Positions 1 through 7,273 are shown, counted from the first letter of the stretch. The stretch: DNA of 12,293 nucleotides from Fibrobacteraceae bacterium (GCA_021443045.1 JABUUT010000014.1:65630-77922); one strand, 5' to 3'. The notes: generated by a model not told the origin, from the letters alone. Numbers and translations are program-made.

Positions 1-92
1 GGCTCGGTCATGGGCTTGCTAGCAATCCCGCGACTCTCGCCTTGGGGCGTAATCGGCTCGACGAGCCTCCAGAACAATTCGTTAAGCATTAA
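1..92. other. GC-rich stretch with tandem small hairpins; possible 3' end of an unidentified gene or an intergenic repeat
   Basis: This stretch is clearly richer in G+C than the flanking DNA. It holds three small hairpins in a row: GGG-C-TTGC/GCAA-T-CCC (12-29, one mismatch, very small loop), CGCC/GGCG with loop TTGG (38-49), and GGCTC/GAGCC with loop GAC (55-67). In addition GGCTCG at 1-6 can pair with CGAGCC at 62-67. One forward frame (from position 3) is open from the window edge to a TAA at 90-92 and could be the last 29 codons of a gene starting outside the window; I do not recognise its product. Another forward frame and one reverse frame are also open here, so openness alone proves little. 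A structured intergenic repeat is an equally good reading. Confidence 0.3.
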
Positions 93-94
93 GG

Positions 95-125
95 ATAAAG
101 AAAACCACCAGCTAGGCTGGTGGTT
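95..125 (-). terminator. Rho-independent terminator of the sigma factor gene
   Basis: A perfect 10-bp stem (103-112 with 116-125) closes on a 3-nt loop, TAG. Read leftward, the direction of the sigma factor gene that ends ten bases earlier at 135, the stem is followed by TTTTCTTT, a suitable U-rich tail. On the other strand the stem is followed by seven A's, so it is less convincing for rightward transcription. It lies directly downstream of the sigma stop codon, as expected. Confidence 0.85.
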
Positions 126-134
126 AAAAAAATT

Positions 135-947
135 TTATTTGTTGATGGCCGCTAGGAATGCGTCCTTCTTTTCTTGGAGGAATTCCTTGCTGTTGTACTT
201 GCGAATGCGGCGAAGAGCCTGGTCGCGAAGCTGACGGACCCGCTCGTGGGAAATGTTCATGGATTCGCCCACTTCCCTAAGTGTCTGGGGAGCTTCCTGG
301 TTGATGCCGAAAATACCGGTAATCACCTTGGCTTCTCTTTCGGGAAGCTGTTCCATAAGGTCTCTGGCCAAAGCTTCCACACTCTGGATTTCGGAGTCGG
401 CTTCTGGATTGGTGGCGGAACTGTCGGGAAGAACTTCGGCATAGGTGGCCTTGGAGTCTGCCTTTAAGGGGCTGTCGAAGGAAACGCCTCGTTGCCCAAT
501 TTGGATGAGCTCCCGAATTTCTTCATTGATTTCTTTACCGCGGGACTGTTCGTGCAAAGCCTTTCGCACACGAAGATGCTGGTTTGCGGGCAGACGGATC
601 AGGTTGCCCTGTTCGTTAATGGCACGGGTAATGTAGGCTTTAATCCACCAAACACCGTAACTGATAAACTTAAGGCCACGGGTGTGTTCAAAGGATTCGA
701 TGGCACGAACTAGACCCATGGCGCCTTCGCTAACCAAGTCTGGAAGAGGAATGGGGCAGCCGCGGTATTGAATAGCTACCTTAAGTACAAAACGCATGTT
801 GGCAGAAATAAGTTTTTTACGGGCGATTTTATCGCCTTCCTTGGCTTTCTGGAACAGAATCTGTTCTTCTTCACGAGAAAGTGGAGCCGTTCGCCTGATG
901 TCTTCTAAATAGCGTTTAAGTGTGGTATCTGTAGAATCTATATGCAT
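135..947 (-). CDS. RpoD/SigA-family RNA polymerase sigma factor lacking region 1.1
   Basis: This 270-residue sigma-70 factor directs core RNA polymerase to promoters. Region 1.2 covers about residues 9-40 (LKRYLEDI...LSREEE), region 2 about 44-112, including the core-binding NMRFVLKVA segment and the promoter-melting YGVWWIKAYITRAI segment, region 3 about 115-190, and region 4 about 196-250. The last includes the -35-binding helix-turn-helix with SHERVRQLRDQALRRIR. There is no region 1.1, as in the short primary and group 2 sigma factors of Bacteroidota. Region 2.4 reads YGVWWIK where primary factors usually have YATWWIR, so a secondary (group 2, stress or stationary-phase) role is possible; the sequence cannot decide between primary and secondary. 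The ATG at 947 is preceded by AAGG seven bases upstream and AGGAG twelve bases upstream. It is transcribed alone, away from its neighbours, and ends at a strong terminator. Confidence 0.93.
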   Translation of the reverse strand: MHIDSTDTTLKRYLEDIRRTAPLSREEEQILFQKAKEGDKIARKKLISANMRFVLKVAIQYRGCPIPLPDLVSEGAMGLVRAIESFEHTRGLKFISYGVWWIKAYITRAINEQGNLIRLPANQHLRVRKALHEQSRGKEINEEIRELIQIGQRGVSFDSPLKADSKATYAEVLPDSSATNPEADSEIQSVEALARDLMEQLPEREAKVITGIFGINQEAPQTLREVGESMNISHERVRQLRDQALRRIRKYNSKEFLQEKKDAFLAAINK

Positions 948-1215
948 TTTACAACCTTGCTCCTATAATATCGTTTTTTTATTAGCAAGTTGCATGCCAA
1001 AAGTGTAAATTTTTACCAAGATACATAAAAAAATGTGTATTTGGCCCATTTAGAAACCCTTAGTACAGCTTGTTTTCCTTTTGTTTGTCATAAAATATAT
1101 AAAAATGTCATTAAAAGATGACAATAAAAATGATGTTTTTGTTTTTTAACGGCATTTTCTTTGGTTTTCGGCTGGCATCTCTTTTTTGGCGCCTTTTTAT
1201 TCGTATATTTTGGCC
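948..1215. promoter_or_regulatory. AT-rich divergent intergenic region with TGTCAT repeats
   Basis: This gap separates the leftward sigma gene from the rightward methyltransferase operon, so it must hold promoters for both. It is very AT-rich with many T and A tracts. TGTCAT occurs at 1086-1091 and 1106-1111, exactly 20 bp apart (about two helical turns), and its complement ATGACA at 1118-1123 makes a 6-bp inverted repeat around TAAAAG. These could be operator half-sites, or the inverted pair a weak RNA hairpin. A TATATTTTG box at 1205-1213, three bases before the chosen ATG, resembles a -10 element but would leave almost no leader. No -35/-10 pair is convincing, so no promoter is assigned. 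Confidence 0.35.
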
Positions 1216-1995
1216 ATGTCTATAAAAGAACCTGATCAATCTGTTTGGAATCGTTTTTGGGAGAAAAAGAACGACATGGATAAGGTTTATCCGTCGTCCC
1301 CCTCTGTTTTAAATACCATCAAGAAAAATTTTAAGTTGGAAGGACTGAAAGTTTTGGAAGTGGGGGCTGGTACTGGGCGGGACAGCGCTGAACTGGCTCG
1401 CTTGGGGGCCGATGTCTATGTGCTTGATTTCGCAGACAATAGTTTAAAAATTGTGGATGCCCTTTGCTCTCGAGAAAATCTTCAGGACAATCTCCATTTG
1501 ATTCGTGGTGACGCCTTTAAGTCGCCTTTTCCTGACAATACTTTTGATTTGGTTTTCCACCAAGGTTTGGCAGAGCATTTTACAAATCCCCTTCCCTTGA
1601 TTCAGGAGAATTTCCGCATTCTTAAACATGGTGGTCATTTGCTTTGCGATGTGCCTCAGACGGTCCACCCCTACACTGTAATAAAGCACATTCTCATTGC
1701 CATGGACAAATGGTTTGCTGGCTGGGAAACTCAGTTTACCATGCCTCAGTTAAAAAAGCTGATGAAGTCTGCTGGCTTTGAATGTGTGGCCTCTTATGGC
1801 GACTGGATGCGGCCCAATCTGTATTACCGCATGCTTCGGGAACTTTGCTTTAAGGTGGGCGTTGAATTGCCAAAGTACCCTCTAAAAGGCAGCGTTTACC
1901 ATAAGGTAAAAGAAAAGATTCTTGATTCCATCGAAAGTAAATCTTGGGCTCATTACACCCAGCTTAGTATAGGTGTGTTAGGTAAAAAACCTTGA
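1216..1995 (+). CDS. Class I SAM-dependent methyltransferase
   Basis: This predicted cytoplasmic protein of 259 residues has a Rossmann-type methyltransferase fold. Motif I, the glycine-rich SAM-binding loop, is LEVGAGTGRDS (47-57). The acidic residue ending strand 2 is probably D71 in YVLDFADNS. A motif IV-like stretch, FDLVFHQGLAEHF, lies at 110-122, and a post-motif strand at about 134-147 (RILKHGGHLLCDVPQ). The family transfers methyl groups from SAM to many acceptors; the acceptor cannot be read from sequence. Its place directly before a glycosyltransferase suggests a sugar or lipid-linked glycan acceptor, which is inference. I chose ATG 1216 because the homologous region starts there; a TTG at 1186 would add ten residues with no better ribosome site. 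No clear Shine-Dalgarno sequence precedes either. It is the first gene of the rightward run, ending 14 bp before the next. Confidence 0.85.
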   Translation: MSIKEPDQSVWNRFWEKKNDMDKVYPSSPSVLNTIKKNFKLEGLKVLEVGAGTGRDSAELARLGADVYVLDFADNSLKIVDALCSRENLQDNLHLIRGDAFKSPFPDNTFDLVFHQGLAEHFTNPLPLIQENFRILKHGGHLLCDVPQTVHPYTVIKHILIAMDKWFAGWETQFTMPQLKKLMKSAGFECVASYGDWMRPNLYYRMLRELCFKVGVELPKYPLKGSVYHKVKEKILDSIESKSWAHYTQLSIGVLGKKP

Positions 1996-2009
1996 TGTGA
2001 AGGCCCTCA

Positions 2010-3140
2010 TTGAACATTCTTGTAACAAACTATCGAGACCGGTTGAACCCCAATGCGGGGGGTGCAGAAAAACACCTGCACCGCATTTTTTCGCGTTTGT
2101 CGAATATGGGGCATCGGGTTGTTTTGTTCACTACCTGTTTTAAGGGGTCTTGCCCTAGAGAGGTGGTGGATGGCATACTGGTGGTGCGTTGCGGTGGCGA
2201 CTTGCTGTTCCAATGGAATGTGCTTAGGAATTTAAAAAAACTGGATGAGGAATTTCACTTTGATGTGGTTGTGGAAGATTTGAACAAACTTCCGGTGTTT
2301 GTGCCTTGGGTGTTAAAAAAGCCTGTGCTGGTGCAAATGCATCATTTGTGGCGAGGCTCCATTTTTGCAGAGGCGTTTTTTCCGATTGCTTTTGGGGTTT
2401 GGCTTTTTGAAACTTTGATACCGCTTTTTTATAGGAAGAATCCTTTTGTGGTGGTAAGCCCCAGCACCAAAAAAGAGTTGGCCAGCCTTGGAATTAAGGA
2501 AAGTCGAATTGATGTGGTTTACAATGGCACCGATGAAGCTGTTTCTGAAGATTCAAAAGAAGTTGCGGCCGCCGATGAAGAAAAACCTTATTTTTTGTGG
2601 TTGTCTCGAGTCCACCGGTACAAGGGTATTTGGGTGGCTCTGGACGCTTTTAAAAAATTTTCAGCCATGTATCCCGAGGTGCAATTGATGGTGGCTGGTG
2701 GAGGGCCTCTTTTGGGTAAGCTCTTGGGCTGGCTTAAAAGAAATGGTTTGGAAGATAAAGTGGAGTTGTGCGGCTTTGTGCCTCTGGAAAAAAAGAAAAA
2801 ACTAATGGAAAGGTCGTTGGCTCTCTTGCAAACCAGCTACAAGGAAGGCTGGGGCCTTACGGTAGTGGAAGCGGCTCTTTATGGTAAACCTACCGTGGCT
2901 AGCGATGTGGCTGGCTTAAAAGACAGCGTGGTTCATGGTAAGACAGGTCTTCTTTTTGAGGCGGGTAATGTGGATGCTTGTGTTAGGGCCATGAAAAAAA
3001 TATACGAGGATTCTGCTTTGCGAAAAACTCTGGGAGAAAACGCCAAAGCCTATGCCAAAACTTTTAGCTGGGATACTGCGGCTGAGCAGACTTTGAGCAT
3101 TTTGGAAAAACTTGTGGAGAAAAATGAAAATGCCCATTAA
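2010..3140 (+). CDS. GT4-family glycosyltransferase (GT-B fold)
   Basis: This 376-residue retaining glycosyltransferase would transfer a sugar from a nucleotide-sugar donor to a lipid or glycan acceptor at the inner membrane face. The N-terminal acceptor domain starts with the strand MNILVTNYRDR and the typical NAGGAEKHLHRI loop (15-26). The C-terminal donor domain has FLWLSRVHRYKG (195-206, with R200 and K205 as expected phosphate-binding residues), LMVAGGGP (226-233), and the EX7E motif from E279 to E287 in EGWGLTVVE. Length is normal for the family. The start is TTG at 2010, supported by AAGG about 8 bases upstream and by the strand-1 alignment. The 3' end overlaps the next gene, consistent with translational coupling. 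Donor and acceptor specificity are not evident. Confidence 0.9.
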   Translation: MNILVTNYRDRLNPNAGGAEKHLHRIFSRLSNMGHRVVLFTTCFKGSCPREVVDGILVVRCGGDLLFQWNVLRNLKKLDEEFHFDVVVEDLNKLPVFVPWVLKKPVLVQMHHLWRGSIFAEAFFPIAFGVWLFETLIPLFYRKNPFVVVSPSTKKELASLGIKESRIDVVYNGTDEAVSEDSKEVAAADEEKPYFLWLSRVHRYKGIWVALDAFKKFSAMYPEVQLMVAGGGPLLGKLLGWLKRNGLEDKVELCGFVPLEKKKKLMERSLALLQTSYKEGWGLTVVEAALYGKPTVASDVAGLKDSVVHGKTGLLFEAGNVDACVRAMKKIYEDSALRKTLGENAKAYAKTFSWDTAAEQTLSILEKLVEKNENAH

Positions 3141-4128
3141 TAAATCCTTAAAGAACTCCCTTGTTTTTTGCTTGAAGTTGGTAATTACCCTTGTGCCTGC
3201 TTACTTTGTTTATAGAAATATTGTGGGTGCTCCCGATTGGGATGTTGGAGACCTGTACAGCTTGTTTAGTGTGAAGGGCATTTTACCCTTTGTTCTGGCA
3301 TTACTTTGTATGGGTGTTTCCAATTTTACGGCCTGCCTTCAGTGGAAGTTGCTCCTCGAAAAACAGGGCGTTCATCTAACATATGGGCACCTACTCAAAA
3401 TTTATTATGTAGGCTTGTTCTTTAATAATTTTATGCCGGGAAATGTGGGTGGCGACGTAAAGAAAATCTATGACATCCGCATGGAAGGGGGGCAAGATTC
3501 GGTGGGTGCGGGGTTTACGGCCACATTTTTTGATCGGCTGGTGGGCTTTTTCTTTGTGACTCTTTTTACTTTGGGAATGGGAGCCTTGTTCTTTATTTAT
3601 GATGATTCCCAAAGGAATTTTATATGGCCCTCGGTTTGGATTTTTTTAGGCTTTTGCGCCATGTTTGCCAGTTTGTGTAGCCGTCGTCTAGGGCACTTGG
3701 CCTGTAAAGTTTCTGGCAAGGTCTTGCCAGGAAAAATGCAGCAACGCATAGAACACATGTTTGAGCGCTTTCAATATTACCGGTCTGTAAAACTGTGGCT
3801 ATGCATTTTGGTGATTTCTTTAGTTACCCAGTCTCTTCGAATTTTTGTTCATTATTTTTGCGGAATGTCTATAGGGGTGGATTTGTCTATTTCCTGGTAT
3901 TTCTACTACATTCCTTTAGTGGCTATTGTAAGTGCCCTACCTATTTCCATAGGGGGCTTTGGCCCTAGAGAATTGCTAGCCCAGTCTTTGTTTGCCAGAG
4001 CTGGGGTGCCAGGACTGGAATCGGTGGTAATTCAGCTGATTGCCTATTTTGTAAGTTTAGTGCTGAGCCTTTTTGGCGCCTTTGTATTTTTGCTTGGCGG
4101 AAAGGCTAGCCAGAGTCAGGATAAATAA
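3124..4128 (+). CDS. AglD/MprF-type multi-pass membrane protein (lysylphosphatidylglycerol synthase TM domain, flippase-like)
   Basis: This 334-residue integral membrane protein belongs to the family of the MprF/AglD transmembrane domain (LPG_synthase_TM, PF03706). Diagnostic motifs are NNFMPGNVGGDVKKIY (101-116), the FFDR segment ending at R138, and GGFGPREL (277-284). About seven or eight hydrophobic segments are visible, for example near 14-30, 52-70, 135-158, 168-184, 223-243, 258-276 and 300-325. In the family this domain is linked to flipping lipids or lipid-linked sugars, or occurs beside glycosyltransferases; direct transport evidence is limited. The soluble aminoacyl-transfer domain of true MprF is absent. 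It overlaps the end of the GT4 gene by 17 bp. GGAG at 3116-3119 serves ATG 3124 (spacing 4) or ATG 3130 (spacing 10); the second would shorten it by two residues. Confidence 0.85.
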   Translation: MKMPINKSLKNSLVFCLKLVITLVPAYFVYRNIVGAPDWDVGDLYSLFSVKGILPFVLALLCMGVSNFTACLQWKLLLEKQGVHLTYGHLLKIYYVGLFFNNFMPGNVGGDVKKIYDIRMEGGQDSVGAGFTATFFDRLVGFFFVTLFTLGMGALFFIYDDSQRNFIWPSVWIFLGFCAMFASLCSRRLGHLACKVSGKVLPGKMQQRIEHMFERFQYYRSVKLWLCILVISLVTQSLRIFVHYFCGMSIGVDLSISWYFYYIPLVAIVSALPISIGGFGPRELLAQSLFARAGVPGLESVVIQLIAYFVSLVLSLFGAFVFLLGGKASQSQDK

Positions 4129-4196
4129 TTCCTGTTTTTTATATCCTGTAGTTGCTTTAAAGTAAAAGAAAGTGGCTACATTCCCGAGAGGGTAAA

Positions 4197-6329
4197 ATGG
4201 ATGCGAACAGCATTATTGAGGGGTTAAACTCCGACCAGCGTGCAGCGGTGCTGCACGACCATTCAAAAAATGCGCAACTTTTAATTTTGGCAGGAGCCGG
4301 TTCTGGAAAAACCTCGGTGTTGACCAAGCGCATTCAGTATCGAATTGCCATGGGAGTGGCTCCAGAAAAAATTTTGGCATTAACCTTTACGGCCAAGGCG
4401 GCCACCGAAATGCGGGAACGGGTGCAAAAACTGTTCCCAGACGCTGGGGTTCGGTTATGCACCTTCCACTCTTTGGCTCTTTACATGTTAAAGTGCTCCA
4501 TAAATGGAAAACCGGCCTATGAAATGCTTGGGTTTAAAAAAGCTCCTGCACCAAAGGAATCGGCGGATAGAGTTTTTATGGGGGAGTTGGTGCGCTTAAA
4601 GATAAAGCCCGGAACCCTCACCCGTGAAAACTTGTTTGATCCCGATTTGCCTGTGGGTTTAAAACAAAAAATAAAACCCTTGAAAGAGGGTGTGCTGGCT
4701 TCGGGCCAGGTTGTTTTTGAAGACCTTATTTATGAGGCCATTTATCTTCTGGAAAATTTTGATGAAGCCCGCCAATATTTTATGAACCAGTGGTCCGAAA
4801 TTTTGGTAGATGAATATCAGGATATTAATCCAACGCAATACAGACTGGTAAAAAATTTGTTGGCAAACCGAAAAAGTTTGTTTGTAGTAGGCGACGATGA
4901 CCAAGCTATTTATGGGTTTCGTGGAGCCGATATAGGAAACATCAATCGTTTTTGCGAAGACTTTAAGGAAAGTACGCTAATCCGCTTGGAATGGAATTAC
5001 CGGTCTGTGCCCAACATACTCCACTTTGCCAATGAAATTTTTAAGAATAAGCCATTGCGTTTGCAGAAGGTTTTGAGGGCTGGAAATTCTAGAGGTTCCG
5101 ATTTATTTTGTGAAAATCGGGTGCCAGAAATTTGGGAATCGGAAAATCCGGTGGAAGAAATGCAGAAAATAGTGGGCTGCATTAAGCAGATGAGAATGGA
5201 CTATGGCTTGCAGTGGAAGAACTTTGCCATATTGGTTCGGTATAATCGACAGCGTCTGTATTATGAGGAGGCTTTGCAAGATGAGTATATGCCGCTGTAC
5301 TCTGAAGAAAATGAAGATGGGGTTCATGTGGAAACGGTTCACGCTTCCAAGGGGTTGCAGTATGCGGTTGTTTTTTATGTGGGAATGGCTGAAAAATTAA
5401 CCCCGGGCGAGTGCTTGGGAAACAAGAAACAACGAAAAAATCAGCTGGAAGAAGAGCGTAGGCTGTTTTATGTGGGGGTAACTCGCGCTGAGTCTTTTCT
5501 GGTTTTGCTATATTGCAGGCGACGGTTTTGGAAAGGGCGCCTTGTGAAATTTCGCAGATCCCGCTTTTTACCCAAACCTCAAAAAAGAAAGGACCCCAAA
5601 GTGCCTCTGCTATTTTTTAAGGTTTATATTCTTGCCCTTGTTCTTGGCTATATGGCTTTTCACATGGCTATTTTCCCTTTTATCATACTGTTTAAAGGAA
5701 AAGAAACCAAATTGTGGCTCGACAAAAAAATCCAGTTGTTTTCCAAATTTTGCATGAAACATTTGGGTGTAAACTTGGATATTGTGAATCAGGCCAACCT
5801 GGCCAAGGTGGATTGGTCTAGGCCAGTGTTTGTGCTGTGTAACCACGGCTCCTATGCCGATATTCCCATTGCTTTTTTAACTTTGGAAAGAACGGTTGGT
5901 TTTATTGCCAAGAAAGAATTGAAGTATGTTCCCTTCCTTCATTTTTGGATGGAAAAATTGGGCTGTGTTTTTGTGGACCGCCAAAAAGGGGGTGGTGGAA
6001 AACTAATTCGCGAAATGATGGGCAAAATGGATACGGTTCCATGCTTGTCGATTTTTCCTGAGGGTACTCGCAGCAAGACGGGAAAACTTTTGCCTTTTAA
6101 AAGTGGCGGTTTTCGCTTGGCTCTGGAAGCCGAAGCTTTTATTATTCCCATTGTCATAAAAAACTCTGCCAGCGTTTGGGAACGGAGAAAAAATACAGGG
6201 CCTCAAAGCGTGACGGCTACCATTTTGCAACCTATTGACACCGCCCTTGAAAAGAAAAATCGTGTGTTGGATGATGTAAAATCGGAATTGGTGGCTCGGG
6301 TGTACAAAGACATGGAAGCTTTGCTATGA
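4197..6329 (+). CDS. Fusion protein: compact UvrD/PcrA-like SF1 helicase + PlsC-type 1-acylglycerol-3-phosphate acyltransferase
   Basis: One uninterrupted 710-codon frame encodes two unrelated enzymes. Residues 1 to about 445 carry the SF1A helicase motifs in order: LNSDQRAAV (10-18), Walker A GAGSGKT (33-39), Ia LTFTAKAATEM (62-72), Ib TFHSLAL (89-95), Walker B VDEYQD (204-209), III GDDDQAIYGFRGAD (232-245), IV NYRS (267-270), V TVHASKGLQ (380-388) and VI RRLFYVGVTRAE (421-432). Motifs IV and V are only about 110 residues apart, far less than in UvrD/PcrA/Rep, so the 2B subdomain is largely missing. A basic linker (about 441-468) leads to a hydrophobic segment (470-499) and a PlsC domain with the catalytic HX4D, H550 to D555 (NHGSYAD), FPEGTRS (620-626) and IIPIVI (649-654). 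The first half unwinds DNA; the second acylates lysophosphatidic acid at the membrane. ATG 4197 has GAGAGGG four bases upstream; the stop overlaps murI. Both active sites look intact. A missed stop or frameshift at the junction is the main alternative. Confidence 0.9.
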   Translation: MDANSIIEGLNSDQRAAVLHDHSKNAQLLILAGAGSGKTSVLTKRIQYRIAMGVAPEKILALTFTAKAATEMRERVQKLFPDAGVRLCTFHSLALYMLKCSINGKPAYEMLGFKKAPAPKESADRVFMGELVRLKIKPGTLTRENLFDPDLPVGLKQKIKPLKEGVLASGQVVFEDLIYEAIYLLENFDEARQYFMNQWSEILVDEYQDINPTQYRLVKNLLANRKSLFVVGDDDQAIYGFRGADIGNINRFCEDFKESTLIRLEWNYRSVPNILHFANEIFKNKPLRLQKVLRAGNSRGSDLFCENRVPEIWESENPVEEMQKIVGCIKQMRMDYGLQWKNFAILVRYNRQRLYYEEALQDEYMPLYSEENEDGVHVETVHASKGLQYAVVFYVGMAEKLTPGECLGNKKQRKNQLEEERRLFYVGVTRAESFLVLLYCRRRFWKGRLVKFRRSRFLPKPQKRKDPKVPLLFFKVYILALVLGYMAFHMAIFPFIILFKGKETKLWLDKKIQLFSKFCMKHLGVNLDIVNQANLAKVDWSRPVFVLCNHGSYADIPIAFLTLERTVGFIAKKELKYVPFLHFWMEKLGCVFVDRQKGGGGKLIREMMGKMDTVPCLSIFPEGTRSKTGKLLPFKSGGFRLALEAEAFIIPIVIKNSASVWERRKNTGPQSVTATILQPIDTALEKKNRVLDDVKSELVARVYKDMEALL
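5587..5603 (+). promoter_or_regulatory. Possible internal ribosome binding site and GTG start for a separate PlsC protein
   Basis: Inside the helicase-PlsC frame, GAAAGGA (5587-5593) lies seven bases before an in-frame GTG at 5601-5603 (codon 469). That codon sits just before the hydrophobic segment that begins the acyltransferase half. Starting there would give a 242-residue protein, the usual size for a stand-alone PlsC enzyme. The site could be a relic of a once separate gene or a working internal start. A match of this quality can also occur by chance in purine-rich lysine codons. Confidence 0.4.
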
Positions 6330-7144
6330 TAGGTGTTTTTGATTCTGGTTTTGGTGGCCTCACCATTTTGGGAAACTTGCAGAAGGCTTTGCCTCGCCAT
6401 AACTTTTTGTACCTAGGCGACAATGCCCGCGCCCCTTATGGTTCCCGAAGTTATGAAACGATTTTTCGATATACGTTGCAGGCGGTAAGGGAACTTTTTC
6501 TACGAGGCTGCCCTTTGGTGATTCTTGCCTGCAATACGGCCTCGGCCAAGGCCCTTCGTTCCATCCAGCAACAGATTTTGCCGGTGGAATTTCCAGACCG
6601 ACGGGTTCTCGGCATTGTTCGCCCCACTGCAGAAGAAATTGGGGGGTATTCCCAAACGGGGCATATAGGTATTTTTGGAACGGCAGGAACCGTTTCTTCT
6701 GGGAGCTACCCTATTGAAATAAAGCATTTTTTCCCGGATTTGGTGGTTACCCAGCATGCCTGCCCCATGTGGGTGCCTTTGGTGGAGTATGGCGAGTCGG
6801 GTTCAGAGGGGGCTCGTTACTTTGTAAAGAAAGAGGTGGATAGCCTTTTGGCCGAAGATCCTGAAATAGACACCATTCTTTTAGCCTGTACTCATTACCC
6901 TCTTTTGGAAAAAGAAATTCGTGCCGCCCTCCCGAACCATGTGCGCTTGGTGTTCCAGGGAGACATTGTGGCTCAAAAAACTGTGGACTATCTGAGGCGC
7001 CATCCTGAGATGGAAGTTCGGCTGAGTAAGGGAGAATCTCTGGGAAAAACCCATTATTTAACCTCCGATACTGCCGAATTTTTTAAAAAAGGGGCATTTT
7101 TGTTTGGAATCCAGGATATTTCTGCGGAATCCATAACTTTTTAA
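6326..7144 (+). CDS. murI: Glutamate racemase
   Basis: This 272-residue enzyme interconverts L- and D-glutamate, supplying D-glutamate for the peptidoglycan stem peptide. Both catalytic cysteines are in place: C69 in ILACNTASA and C188 in LLACTHYPLL. The N-terminal GVFDSGFGGLTIL has the substrate-binding D6-S7, and YLGDNARAPYGSRS (29-42) is also typical. GIVRPTAEEI (96-105) is closer to the 'IRPT' form of Bacteroidota MurI than to the forms in Escherichia coli or Bacillus. Length is normal. The ATG overlaps the preceding stop (ATGA, 6326-6329), so translation is probably coupled to the helicase-PlsC gene. It is the last gene of the run: a gap with a possible weak terminator follows. Confidence 0.96.
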   Translation: MIGVFDSGFGGLTILGNLQKALPRHNFLYLGDNARAPYGSRSYETIFRYTLQAVRELFLRGCPLVILACNTASAKALRSIQQQILPVEFPDRRVLGIVRPTAEEIGGYSQTGHIGIFGTAGTVSSGSYPIEIKHFFPDLVVTQHACPMWVPLVEYGESGSEGARYFVKKEVDSLLAEDPEIDTILLACTHYPLLEKEIRAALPNHVRLVFQGDIVAQKTVDYLRRHPEMEVRLSKGESLGKTHYLTSDTAEFFKKGAFLFGIQDISAESITF

Positions 7145-7181
7145 GTTATAAAAATGTATTTTGCTTGTGTAAAACGAACGA

Positions 7182-7212
7182 ACCGACACCTTCGGTCCGC
7201 TGTGTTTTTTTT
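7182..7212 (+). terminator. Weak candidate terminator downstream of murI
   Basis: A 5-bp hairpin (ACCGA 7182-7186, loop CACCT, TCGGT 7192-7196) is followed, after eight bases, by a run of eight T's (7205-7212). An alternative pairing of ACAC (7186-7189) with GTGT next to the T run is also possible. The gap between stem and T run and the short stem make this non-canonical. Position fits the end of the operon. The rest of the 129-bp gap to the next start holds no clear promoter. Confidence 0.35.
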
Positions 7213-7273
7213 AAACTCGGGCAACTTTTTAGAAACCCGCTAGTGAAAGTTAACTTATTTGATTGGAAGGAAT

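Noticed and set aside
1..75. GC-rich hairpins ending in GCCTCCA, resembling the 3' end of a tRNA or tmRNA
   Set aside because: There is no T-loop consensus, no anticodon arm and no tmRNA tag reading frame; the hairpin before CCTCCA has a 3-base loop.
1186..1215. Upstream TTG start adding ten residues to the methyltransferase
   Set aside because: The added residues do not look like family sequence, and no ribosome site supports TTG over ATG 1216.
5581..5587. AAAAAAG run in the linker of the helicase-PlsC fusion, resembling the dnaX-type -1 frameshift site
   Set aside because: The zero-frame codons are CAA-AAA-AGA, so the heptamer is not in the phase needed for tandem -1 slippage, and the zero frame already continues through both domains.
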